A DNA stretch of 5,441 bases from CBDUEV01 sp965366365 (GCA_965366365.1 CBDUEV010000119.1:1-5441), one strand, 5' to 3'. Shown: positions 1 through 5,441, counted from the stretch's first letter. The notes: a model not told the origin generated them from the letters alone. Numbers and translations are program-made.

Positions 1-191
1 GCGGCCCAGGCCGGCACCAGCAGGGCACCCACCACACCCACGGTGAGCGGGATCTCGATGAGGCGCTTGCCTTCTTCGTTCTTGATCACGATGCGGCGGA
101 CGTTGCCTTCATGAACGATTTCCTTGATCTTGGCCAGGAGATCGTCGCCCTGGACTTCGTAGCTCTCGGGACGTGTCATCTGATCCGTCAT
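1..191 (-). CDS. DUF4342 family protein, C-terminus cut by the window edge
   Basis: The visible 63 codons begin MTDQMTRPESYEVQGDDL and continue with VRRIVIKNEEGKRLIEIPLT and then VGVVGALLVPAWAA. This order (short polar N-terminus, amphipathic helix LLAKIKEIVHEG, basic 'VRRIVIKNEEGK' strand, then a 'IPLTVGVVGALL' hydrophobic stretch) is the signature I know from DUF4342 proteins. The biochemical role of the family is unknown to me. The hydrophobic segment suggests membrane association, but it is cut off here. The ATG at 191 was chosen over the in-frame ATG at 179 because GAGGAAGG lies just upstream (199-206), with AAGG seven bases from the start. The gene lies 20 bp downstream of a small membrane protein gene on the same strand, so the two are probably cotranscribed. 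The family call rests on remembered sequence pattern, not a search. Confidence 0.82.
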   Translation of the reverse strand, partial: MTDQMTRPESYEVQGDDLLAKIKEIVHEGNVRRIVIKNEEGKRLIEIPLTVGVVGALLVPAWA

Positions 192-211
192 GGTTGATCC
201 TTCCTCGATCC

Positions 212-412
212 TCACGACTGGTTCGGTCCCCGCAGCGCCCGGGCTGGGAGTCGGATGATCGCCTCGAGAAGGTCGAATACCCCCCGCACCGAGATGCCGA
301 CGAGCTTGAACGGCAGGCTCACGAGCCACACCACCGGATAGAGAATGAGCGCCAGGATGGCGAGCGGCCAGGCCATCATCAACAGCACCAGCCACAACAA
401 GAACTTGGTCAT
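212..412 (-). CDS. Small hydrophobic membrane protein (66 aa), upstream partner of DUF4342
   Basis: This 66-residue protein starts MTKFLLWLVLLMMAWPLAIL and is hydrophobic over roughly residues 4-36 (a first segment around 4-22 and a second around 22-36 with PVVWLVSLPF). An amphipathic, Arg-containing tail follows (LLEAIIRLPARALRG). It is likely an inner-membrane protein with one helix or a tight hairpin, and it has no cysteine and no cleavage site. The start is supported by GAGG at 420-423, seven bases before the ATG. Its stop is 20 bp from the DUF4342 start, and that gene's ribosome site sits in the gap, which is a typical operon arrangement. The ATG overlaps the TGA of a possible upstream micro-ORF. 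Function is unknown. Its coding character is supported by the contiguous hydrophobic pattern, the SD and the operon position rather than by a named family. Confidence 0.72.
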   Translation of the reverse strand: MTKFLLWLVLLMMAWPLAILALILYPVVWLVSLPFKLVGISVRGVFDLLEAIIRLPARALRGPNQS

Positions 413-525
413 GCCTCAACCTCGGGGACCCAGCCCTCACGGTCGCAGATGCCACACTGCTTCGCTACGGCCGTTCGGCTCCATCCCTGGTGGCGATGTC
501 GATGAGACCCCGCGCGTCCGGGCAC
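409..525 (-). CDS. Possible 38-aa CxxC micro-protein, uncertain
   Basis: An open frame read from GTG at 525 ends with TGA at 409-411, which overlaps the ATG of the small membrane protein gene as ATGA, the geometry of translational coupling. The product would carry a His/Arg patch (HRHRH, residues 8-12) and a single CxxC knuckle followed by an acidic end (CGICDREGWVPEVEA, residues 24-38). A CxxC next to 'GW' could bind metal, but one pair alone is not a zinc site. Against it: no Shine-Dalgarno precedes the GTG, the composition is ordinary GC-rich, and the same frame is open all the way back to the hydrolase stop at 610 without another usable start, which can happen by chance at this GC content. 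This is the only candidate content in the 413-609 gap, where I see no convincing terminator, tRNA or promoter. Confidence 0.2.
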   Translation of the reverse strand: MPGRAGSHRHRHQGWSRTAVAKQCGICDREGWVPEVEA

Positions 526-609
526 CGCTGGGGCCGGGGTCGCCTGGCAGGTGATGCCGGAGAGTCGCTCCGTCTGGCGCCTGGCCGTTGGCTGACCTTC
601 CCGACGGTC

Positions 610-1707
610 TCAAGAGGCTCCGGCGACAGCCTCGGCGATGGTGTCGATCACTTCGGGGGCCACGTGGGAGCCGATGTCGGTTCCATCCATGCAGTTGAGC
701 GCATGGGTGATGCAGTCGAGCCAGACGAGCTCATTGTCGCTTCCGGCGAGCGCCTCTCGCCAGGCCCCGAATTCGACGGCGGTGACGTTGGTGTCGGCGC
801 CTCCGCCGATGATCAGCAATCCGTGCTCCATGGCTTTGGCCAGCTCCTGGGCTCGCTCGCCGGCGTTGAGCCAGCTCTTCCAGAATGCGACGGACACCCC
901 GGCGATCGGCCCGCCCGCGTACGCGCCGAGCCGAAGCGCTTGGACGTCGTTGGCCATTTGTTCGAGGACCGCCACCGCTGCGTCGATTTGCTCCTGCGAC
1001 ATGCCCAACTCGGCGGCGAGGACCCGACTGTCGGTGGCTTGTTGGCGGGTCACCAGGTCGACGGTCCGGTAGGGGGCACCCACCAGAACGATGTTGGCGA
1101 GGTCGGGCCTCCGCTCGGCGGCCAGGATGGCGAGGGTGGAGCCCTGGCTGTGGCCGATCACGTTGACGACGCCGATCTCGTCACGAGCCGCCAGCCAGTC
1201 GAGGGCGGCCAGGGCGTCGGCGAGGAAGGCATCCAGCAGGAGGTCGTCACCGGGCACGGGATAGGCGTTCTCCGAGCAAGCGTTGAAGGTGCCACAGGTG
1301 CGCTTGTCGTAGCGGAGGGAGGCAATGCCTCGTTCGGCCAGCCCGTCGGCGAGGTCTCGGTAGACCGACACGGGCGCCGGAAACCCGGTGTTGAGCTGTC
1401 CGGGCACGGTGCCGTTACGGTCGACAGGCCCGCTGCCGTGGATGATGACCACTCCGGGGAACGGTCCGTCACGGTCCGGCAGGGTCAGCGTGCCTTCCAG
1501 GGTCAGCCCTTCCGATGGAATGGTCACGTCCATGGTTCCTCCTTGATCCTGCTGAGTCGAGACCGTCGTGGTGGTCGGGTCATCGTCGCCATTGCCGGCC
1601 GACCCCGCCACCCACGTGGGCGTCGACTCGGAAACCGGTTGGCTCTGATCGCCTCCGCAACCCGTGACGAGAAGCGCGATCGTGAGGAGACCGACCGTCC
1701 AGCGCAT
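610..1707 (-). CDS. Exported alpha/beta-hydrolase lipoprotein (serine esterase-like)
   Basis: This 365-residue protein begins with a lipoprotein signal (MRWTVGLLTIALLVTGC; lipobox VTGC, Cys17 lipidated). A disordered Ser/Thr/Asp linker (about 18-58, with DDDPTTTTVST) leads to an alpha/beta-hydrolase fold from about 59. Visible motifs are the oxyanion-hole turn HGSGP (90-94), an RYDKR strand-loop (132-136), the nucleophile elbow GHSQG with Ser187, the acid Asp305 in GGGADTN, and His335 in CITHALNC. The triad is complete, so activity on an ester or similar bond outside the membrane is likely; the substrate is unknown. The FPGVVIIHGSGPVDRNG region resembles EstD-like esterases and dienelactone-hydrolase relatives. 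Cysteines 138/144 and 332/339 suggest two disulfides. ATG 1707 was chosen because it gives a correct signal peptide and has GAGG eight bases upstream (1716-1719); the open frame extending to 2136 would run antisense through lemA. It is divergent from lemA, 72 bp away. Confidence 0.92.
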   Translation of the reverse strand: MRWTVGLLTIALLVTGCGGDQSQPVSESTPTWVAGSAGNGDDDPTTTTVSTQQDQGGTMDVTIPSEGLTLEGTLTLPDRDGPFPGVVIIHGSGPVDRNGTVPGQLNTGFPAPVSVYRDLADGLAERGIASLRYDKRTCGTFNACSENAYPVPGDDLLLDAFLADALAALDWLAARDEIGVVNVIGHSQGSTLAILAAERRPDLANIVLVGAPYRTVDLVTRQQATDSRVLAAELGMSQEQIDAAVAVLEQMANDVQALRLGAYAGGPIAGVSVAFWKSWLNAGERAQELAKAMEHGLLIIGGGADTNVTAVEFGAWREALAGSDNELVWLDCITHALNCMDGTDIGSHVAPEVIDTIAEAVAGAS

Positions 1708-1780
1708 TCCGCCATCCTCGCAGATCGGGAACCGGCCTTTGGGCCTCCGCGCGTTGGTTCCCGTGCGTAGGATGGCGGCA
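1705..1780. promoter_or_regulatory. Divergent control region built as an imperfect inverted repeat
   Basis: The 72 bp between the hydrolase and lemA starts are nearly mirror-symmetric. Inner arms are GGGAACC (1727-1733) and GGTTCCC (1756-1762). Outer arms are CCGCCATCCT (1709-1718) and AGGATGGCGG (1769-1778). The small palindrome GGCCTTTGGGCC (1734-1745) lies near the axis. Read outward, each gene therefore has GGTTCCC, then 5-7 bases, then (T/G)AGGATGGCGG(C/A) directly before ATG. AGGA can serve as Shine-Dalgarno on both sides (7-8 bases from ATG). On the lemA side TAGGAT (1768-1773) also fits a TANNNT -10 hexamer exactly six bases from the ATG, which would give a leaderless transcript. The GGAAC core also recalls -35 elements of ECF sigma factors. 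These readings compete; the symmetry itself is directly visible, while the function is inferred. Confidence 0.55.
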
Positions 1781-2325
1781 TGGAAACAGTCCTCGTCATC
1801 GTCGTCCTGGCCGTCGTTCTTGGCTTCGTGATCGTCTACAACCGATTGGTCCGCCTCCGCAACCGGGCCGACAACGCCTGGGCGCAGGTCGACGTTCAGT
1901 TGAAGCGCCGCTACGACCTGATTCCCAATCTGGTCGAGACCGTCAAAGGCTATGCATCGCACGAGCAATCCACGTTCGAGCGGGTGGTTCAGGCGCGCAG
2001 CGCCGCGCAGGGGGCACAGGGGGTCGTCGAACAGGCGGCCGCGGAGAACATGCTGACCGGAGCCCTCCGCCAGCTCTTCGCCCTGGCCGAGAACTATCCC
2101 GAACTCAAGGCCAGCGAGAACTTCGCCAGCCTGCAAGCCCAGCTGAACGAGACCGAGAACAAGATCGCCGTGTCCCGTCAGATCTTCAACGACACGATCC
2201 TCACCTACAACAACGCGGTCCAGACGATTCCCACCAACCTGGTGGCCGGCATCACCGGATTCAAGGAACGAAGCTTCTTCGAGATCGAAGACGACGCTCG
2301 CACGGTTCCCGAGGTGGGATTCTGA
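1780..2325 (+). CDS. lemA: LemA family membrane protein
   Basis: This 181-residue protein has the full LemA layout: a short outside N-terminus, one hydrophobic anchor (residues about 3-20, ending IVYNRLVRLRN), then a helical domain. Family hallmarks are RNRADNAWAQVDVQLKRRYD, LIPNLVETVKGYASHE, FERVVQARS, the middle helix with LFALAENYPELKASENF, LQAQLNETENKIAVSRQIFND, and YNNAVQTIPTNLVAG followed by FFEIEDDAR. The length is normal for the family, which folds as a long helical bundle. Its biochemical function is not established; it commonly occurs beside DUF2207 or TPM-domain proteins, and here the DUF2207 gene follows directly. ATG 1780 sits at the start of the anchor with AGGA seven bases upstream. 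The stop codon (2323-2325) is shared with the proposed CTG start of the next gene, and the SD for that gene (GAGGTG) lies inside the last codons of lemA, so translation is probably coupled. Confidence 0.96.
   Translation: METVLVIVVLAVVLGFVIVYNRLVRLRNRADNAWAQVDVQLKRRYDLIPNLVETVKGYASHEQSTFERVVQARSAAQGAQGVVEQAAAENMLTGALRQLFALAENYPELKASENFASLQAQLNETENKIAVSRQIFNDTILTYNNAVQTIPTNLVAGITGFKERSFFEIEDDARTVPEVGF
2311..2316 (+). promoter_or_regulatory. Shine-Dalgarno GAGGTG for the DUF2207 gene, inside the end of lemA
   Basis: GAGGTG (continuing as GGGATT) lies five bases before CTG 2322, a normal spacing. No comparable purine motif precedes GTG 2352, where the upstream bases read CGCCGTCCTG. The site therefore favours the CTG start and ties DUF2207 translation to ribosomes finishing lemA. 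Confidence 0.6.
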
Positions 2326-4184
2326 AACGATCGGCGCTCATCGCCGTCCTGGTGGCGGTGGCGATCGGCGCCACGGCCTCGCCCGCCGCGGCGAAATCGT
2401 ACTGGATGGACTCGGCGACCATCCAGATCGAGTTGCAGGACGACGGGTCACTCGTCGTCACAGAGGAACTCGAATTCTCGTTTGACGGCGAGTTCCGAGG
2501 TGCTTTCCGGGACATTCCGCTCAGGTCGGGAGAAACGATCACCCACGTGCGGGTGTCCGAAGGCGTCACGGAATTCACCCCGGGGGCGCCGACTGCATTG
2601 GGGTCCGACGGCGACCCGAACACCTTCGGGTTGGAACACCGGGGTGACACCATTCGTATCGTGTGGCACTACCGGGCCGCCAACGAGAATCGGACCTTCA
2701 CGCTCCAGTACCGACTGGAGGGCGCCACGACCGTCTACGACGACGTCGTCGACGTGAACCTGAAAGTGTGGGGCGACGAGTGGACGGTGGGTGTCTCCAG
2801 CGTGAATGCCGCTGTCACCTATCCGGGCACCGCCTCACCCGGCGAGGTGCTGGTCTGGGGGCACCCAGCCGAGGTCAGCGGCCTCACCGAACTGGGGACC
2901 GACGGTGTGACCCCAACGCTGACGGCCTGGTCGGTTTCCCCCAACCAGTTCGTCGAGATGCGGGTGGTCCTCCCGTCCTCGGTACTCACCACTACCGATG
3001 GAGCCCAGGTCGTCGAGGGGAACGGACTGGAGGAAATCCTGGCCGAGGAGGAGGCGGAAGCCAACCGCGGCGCCCGAGAAGCCGCCGCCATCCGCACCAC
3101 GGTCATTGGCCTGTTGTTGGCGCTTGGCCTCGTCGCAGTGGCCCTCTTCGCCGGCTACTTGCGGCATGGAGCCGAACGCGGCGTTGCCTACGACCGTGAG
3201 TACGAACAGGAACCGCCCTCCGACCACAGTCCGGCTCTCGTGGGAGCGCTCCTCACCCAGGGCCACGCCGACGAGCAAGGGTTCACGGCCGAGATCTTCG
3301 AGTTGATTCGCCGGGGAGCCTTGACGGCGGTTCCCACCACAACCGAACGAAAGACCTGGCTGGGACTCAAGACCGAAACCATCTCCGACCTCGAGATCGG
3401 CCTCGGCGAGGAAATGGAACTCGCTCCCCACGAGGAATCGGTGATGAGCATCATGCGCCGGGTCCTGGGGGACGGGCCCCTCGTTCTCACCTCGTTTCGC
3501 GACGAGATCCGCAGCGAGGCGTCCAGCAACCATTCGGCCTACGTCGCCTTTCAGACCGCCGCCCGTGCCGCGCTCGAGAAGCAAGGTCTCCTCGATACCC
3601 GGGGACGGCGGTATCCGTTGTTCGTGGCCGGCGGCCTGTTCCTTTTCCTGGTGTTCTGCTGGTTCCTGGTGGTGCCTCTTTTCGGCCGGAACCTTTCCGC
3701 CCTCACGGTTGACGGCATCAGAGCGGGGCTCATCGGCCTGGGTGTCGTGGGCGGTGGCCTCATCGTGGTCGCCAGCTTGCAGCGACGTTTGTGGATCCGC
3801 CGCACCGCGGCCGGCGCATTGCTGACAGCCCGGTGGCGAGCGTTCCAGCGGTACCTCGAGGATTTCAGCCGTCTGCACGAGGCGCCGCCGATCGCGCTGG
3901 CATTGTGGGAGCGCTACCTGGTGTATGCCATCGGTCTCGGTGTCGCCGACGAAGTGCTGGCCGCCGCCCGCCTGTTTGCCCCGGTCGAACTCGAGGATTC
4001 CTCCTCCCTGTACTGGTACGGCAACCACGGGTTCACGGGTGGTCATTCGAGCAACGCCATCAGCGGCATCGAGAGCGCCCTACACGGAGCCTTCGCGGCA
4101 CCATCCTCGAGCGGTGGCGGCGGCGGAGGGTTCAGCGGCGGAGGCGGTGGCGGCGGAGGCGGCGGCGGTGGAGGTGCCTGGTAG
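2322..4184 (+). CDS. DUF2207 domain membrane protein, probable CTG start, glycine-rich C-terminus
   Basis: Taken from CTG 2322 the protein has 620 residues. Residues 1-24 are a classic Sec signal peptide: basic MKR, a hydrophobic core (ALIAVLVAVAIG) and cleavage after PAAA before KSYW. Residues about 25-225 form the exported DUF2207 beta domain (SATIQIELQDDGSLVVTEEL, GEFRGAFRDIPL, RIVWHYRA, NVNLKVWGDEW-like core). After an acidic, Ala/Glu-rich stretch comes TM1 (about 258-280), a cytoplasmic region with winged-helix-like FTAEIFELIRRGAL and an ALEKQGLL segment, then TM2 (431-455) and TM3 (468-486). A conserved tail follows (RWRAFQRYLEDFSRLHEAPP, then WERYLVYAIGLGVADEVL), and a run of glycines ends in AW. 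This is the standard family architecture. It shares an operon with lemA through a CTGA overlap. The only ordinary start nearby, GTG 2352, would lose the basic n-region and half the signal core. Family assignment is strong; molecular role is unknown, with a membrane complex with LemA likely. Confidence 0.9.
   Translation: MKRSALIAVLVAVAIGATASPAAAKSYWMDSATIQIELQDDGSLVVTEELEFSFDGEFRGAFRDIPLRSGETITHVRVSEGVTEFTPGAPTALGSDGDPNTFGLEHRGDTIRIVWHYRAANENRTFTLQYRLEGATTVYDDVVDVNLKVWGDEWTVGVSSVNAAVTYPGTASPGEVLVWGHPAEVSGLTELGTDGVTPTLTAWSVSPNQFVEMRVVLPSSVLTTTDGAQVVEGNGLEEILAEEEAEANRGAREAAAIRTTVIGLLLALGLVAVALFAGYLRHGAERGVAYDREYEQEPPSDHSPALVGALLTQGHADEQGFTAEIFELIRRGALTAVPTTTERKTWLGLKTETISDLEIGLGEEMELAPHEESVMSIMRRVLGDGPLVLTSFRDEIRSEASSNHSAYVAFQTAARAALEKQGLLDTRGRRYPLFVAGGLFLFLVFCWFLVVPLFGRNLSALTVDGIRAGLIGLGVVGGGLIVVASLQRRLWIRRTAAGALLTARWRAFQRYLEDFSRLHEAPPIALALWERYLVYAIGLGVADEVLAAARLFAPVELEDSSSLYWYGNHGFTGGHSSNAISGIESALHGAFAAPSSSGGGGGGFSGGGGGGGGGGGGGAW
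4113..4175 (+). repeat. GGN codon run encoding the glycine tail of DUF2207
   Basis: Sixty-three bases are almost entirely GGN codons (GGC, GGT, GGA), broken only by GGG-TTC-AGC in the middle. They encode six glycines plus one more, then Phe-Ser, then glycines to the terminal Ala-Trp. Mixed third bases argue against recent simple-repeat expansion and for selection on glycine. Similar glycine tails are common at the ends of DUF2207 and TPM-domain proteins that accompany LemA. Confidence 0.8.
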
Positions 4185-4205
4185 ACGGCATCCGGCCCCA
4201 ACGGA

Positions 4206-4234
4206 GAACGCCCGCCGGAGGAAGGCGGGCGTTC
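4206..4234. terminator. Perfect 11-bp hairpin between convergent genes
   Basis: GAACGCCCGCC (4206-4216) pairs without mismatch with GGCGGGCGTTC (4224-4234) around a seven-base loop GGAGGAA. It lies 21 bp after the DUF2207 stop and 20 bp after the end of the convergent secreted-protein gene, the expected place for a bidirectional terminator. Neither side has a strong T-tract (ATTGGTG on the plus strand, TCCGTTGG on the minus strand), so it is of the U-poor kind often seen in high-GC actinobacteria. Confidence 0.82.
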
Positions 4235-4254
4235 ATTGGTGGGTCAGGCTCGGT

Positions 4255-5028
4255 CTAGGCGCTCACGTTGACCGTCACCGTACCCTGGATGGTCTGAGTG
4301 CCATTGCCTGCGTCGTACTGGACCTCGACCACAATGGGGAAGGAACCTGTTTCTCCGGCTGGGTTCACGAAGAAGCGTGCGACGTCGCTTTCGCCGGCCG
4401 ACAAGGTCCGATCGGAGTGCAGACTGGTCGCTGAGCCGTACCCGGGGTAGGTCACAGCCAATCCTGCGGGGTCGGAGACAACCATCGTGAAGCTCTCAGA
4501 CGAAGGGGCGTGGCCGGCGAAGGAGACCGACACCCACGATCCGTCTGCGGCAGCCGTCACCTCGCCTGTCGTCATGCTGAGGTCGATGTCACCGTCGAAC
4601 TGGGCAACCGGGACCTTCACCTTGAAGCCGCCCGAATACTCCTGCCCCTCGTACTCGTAGCTGGCGACGAGCTCGAACTTGGCGTCCTTGGACACGCTGT
4701 TGTCGATCTCGATCTTCAAGGCCGTGTAATCCACTTCGTCCTTGTCGAGATAGTGCCCGCCGGCCAGGCCCGTGTACCCACTGAGATTGGTGGGGTACGA
4801 CACGGTCACTCCGGAAGGCAGATCGGTGGCGACAACCTTGAAATTGGAGACGTCCTCTTCAGCCACCCAGTTGAGCGCCACCCAGGCGGACGTGCCGGCG
4901 GTGATGGCAGAGGTCTTCCCGGTCAGGAGTTCCACTTCCTTGGCTTTGGCCGAGGCCGCAGGGGCGAACACGGTCATGGCGAGGGCCATGGTGGAAATGA
5001 GGATGAGGAATCTCTTGCGGTAGTTCAT
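4255..5028 (-). CDS. Secreted protein with two tandem copies of a beta-rich domain
   Basis: This 257-residue protein starts with a clear Sec signal peptide (MNYRKR, hydrophobic core FLILISTMALAMTVFA, cleavage after AASA near residue 27). The mature part has no cysteine, no membrane segment and no sorting motif, so it is probably released or loosely bound to the wall. It consists of two related beta-sandwich-like halves, about residues 41-141 and 152-255. Matching positions include SAW49V / GSW165V, VSYP76-79 / VTYP192-195, L94..E98.D100 / L209..E213.D215 and the closing GGFKVKVPV / IQGTVTVNV. Strand patterns resemble Ig-like or NEW3/CARDB-type accessory domains, but I cannot name the family. 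No strong Shine-Dalgarno is visible (GATGACTGAAGT precedes the ATG), yet the signal peptide fixes the start well. It lies 51 bp after a lipoprotein gene on the same strand; that gap holds an AT-rich patch (GGTTAAAGATTC), so it may share the transcript or have its own promoter. Confidence 0.85.
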   Translation of the reverse strand: MNYRKRFLILISTMALAMTVFAPAASAKAKEVELLTGKTSAITAGTSAWVALNWVAEEDVSNFKVVATDLPSGVTVSYPTNLSGYTGLAGGHYLDKDEVDYTALKIEIDNSVSKDAKFELVASYEYEGQEYSGGFKVKVPVAQFDGDIDLSMTTGEVTAAADGSWVSVSFAGHAPSSESFTMVVSDPAGLAVTYPGYGSATSLHSDRTLSAGESDVARFFVNPAGETGSFPIVVEVQYDAGNGTQTIQGTVTVNVSA

Positions 5029-5079
5029 ACTTCAGTCATCGACATCGGGACCGTGAATCTTTAACCGGCCCACCAATTT

Positions 5080-5436
5080 CTAGGACTCGGTCTCGCTGAC
5101 CGGCTCGCTGGCGGCGCACTGGGCCTCAAAGCGCTCCCGAATCTCCGTGCGCAACTCCGGGGTGTCATCGAGGCGGGCTTTGAAGTCGGCGTACTCTGCG
5201 GCCGAGCTGCCTTCCGCCTCCAGGGCCGCAACGAGCTCACTGTCGATATCAGCAACCTCGGCGAACGCGAACCGCTGCACCTGGCACAGCCACGACGCCT
5301 CGAACGCCACGAGCGGCTCAGAAGCCGGCCCGAGTGTGGTGGAAGTCGGCGGCACGGCGACGGTCGCCGACTCCGCTCCTGAGCAGGCGAGGAGGGCGAG
5401 GACGACAAACGCGAGAGCGATACGACGGGTCAACAT
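5080..5436 (-). CDS. Small helical lipoprotein, function unknown
   Basis: The 118 residues begin MLTRRIALAFVVLALLAC, a lipoprotein signal with lipobox LLAC and Cys18 as the lipid site. A Pro/Thr/Ser linker follows (VAVPPTSTTLGPAS, about 27-39), then a helical, acidic domain (about 42-110) containing ASWLCQVQRFAF, EVADIDSELVAALEAEG and TPELRTEIRERFEAQC. Cys51 and Cys107 bracket this domain and could form a disulfide in the exported protein. No family is recognised; compact helical lipoproteins of this kind are common in actinobacteria. ATG 5436 gives a proper signal peptide, but only five bases (GAGGA) precede it in the window, so the full ribosome site, and any upstream start, cannot be judged. 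It is the upstream neighbour of the two-domain secreted protein and may be in the same operon. Confidence 0.75.
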   Translation of the reverse strand: MLTRRIALAFVVLALLACSGAESATVAVPPTSTTLGPASEPLVAFEASWLCQVQRFAFAEVADIDSELVAALEAEGSSAAEYADFKARLDDTPELRTEIRERFEAQCAASEPVSETES

Positions 5437-5441
5437 TCCTC

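Noticed and set aside
610..612. Readthrough or selenocysteine at the hydrolase TGA, since the frame stays open for 66 more codons
   Set aside because: The hydrolase domain is already complete at the TGA, no SECIS-like hairpin is evident just downstream, and 66 open codons are not rare at this GC content.
560..612. Possible terminator after the hydrolase (GACC...GGTC and GGCGCC-centred pairings)
   Set aside because: The stems are only 4-6 bp and interrupted, with no T-tract; much weaker than the 4206-4234 hairpin.
490..1770. A 426-codon plus-strand open frame opposite the hydrolase gene
   Set aside because: It is antisense to a well-supported enzyme with a complete triad. Its translation is rich in Gly, Asp, Val and Arg with no domain pattern, as expected for the shadow of a GC-rich gene.
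1708..2136. N-terminal extension of the hydrolase frame upstream of ATG 1707
   Set aside because: It would run antisense through the start and much of lemA and bury the lipoprotein signal in the middle of the protein. ATG 1707 gives a correct signal peptide and ribosome site.
2835..4046. A 403-codon minus-strand open frame opposite the DUF2207 gene
   Set aside because: It is the complement of a strongly recognised coding frame. The product is full of Gly, Glu, Gln and Arg without structure, and no start signal is evident.
5029..5079. Promoter for the two-domain secreted protein in the AT-rich patch GGTTAAAGATTC
   Set aside because: No TANNNT hexamer with a plausible -35 at 16-18 bp could be aligned; a shared transcript with the upstream lipoprotein is equally likely.

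Overview
The window is GC-rich DNA with actinobacterial character. Predicted lipoproteins carry Thr/Pro/Ser-rich linkers just after the lipidated cysteine (TTTTVS, PPTSTTLG), Shine-Dalgarno motifs are GAGG-like, and one gene pair overlaps by four bases. The linker style resembles Acidimicrobiia, but that is a guess from style and no marker gene is present. Nearly every gene encodes an exported, lipidated or membrane protein, so this is a cell-envelope neighbourhood. No transposase, tRNA, rRNA, CRISPR array or phage gene was seen.

Layout, left to right. Bases 1-412, minus strand: a 66-residue hydrophobic membrane protein followed 20 bp later by a DUF4342 protein that runs off the left edge; they look like one operon. 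A possible 38-residue CxxC micro-ORF ends on the ATGA start of the membrane gene. Bases 610-1707, minus strand: an exported alpha/beta-hydrolase lipoprotein with a complete Ser-Asp-His triad. Bases 1708-1779: a 72-bp divergent control region built as an imperfect inverted repeat, so both genes have almost the same sequence before their ATG. Bases 1780-4184, plus strand: a lemA-DUF2207 operon. The DUF2207 gene most likely starts at a CTG codon overlapping the lemA stop (CTGA), because only that start restores a complete signal peptide. The protein ends in an almost pure glycine tail. Bases 4206-4234: a perfect 11-bp hairpin between convergent genes, probably a bidirectional terminator.

Bases 4255-5436, minus strand: a small lipoprotein followed by a secreted protein made of two diverged copies of one beta-rich domain, 51 bp apart and perhaps cotranscribed.

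Functionally, LemA and DUF2207 are a recurrent membrane pair of unclear biochemical role. The divergent hydrolase may share their control. The two secreted proteins on the right are unassigned. I do not see a clearly new system. The points most worth a second look are the CTG start, the mirror-image divergent promoter, the duplicated secreted domain, the cysteine pair around the hydrolase catalytic histidine, and the possible CxxC micro-ORF.
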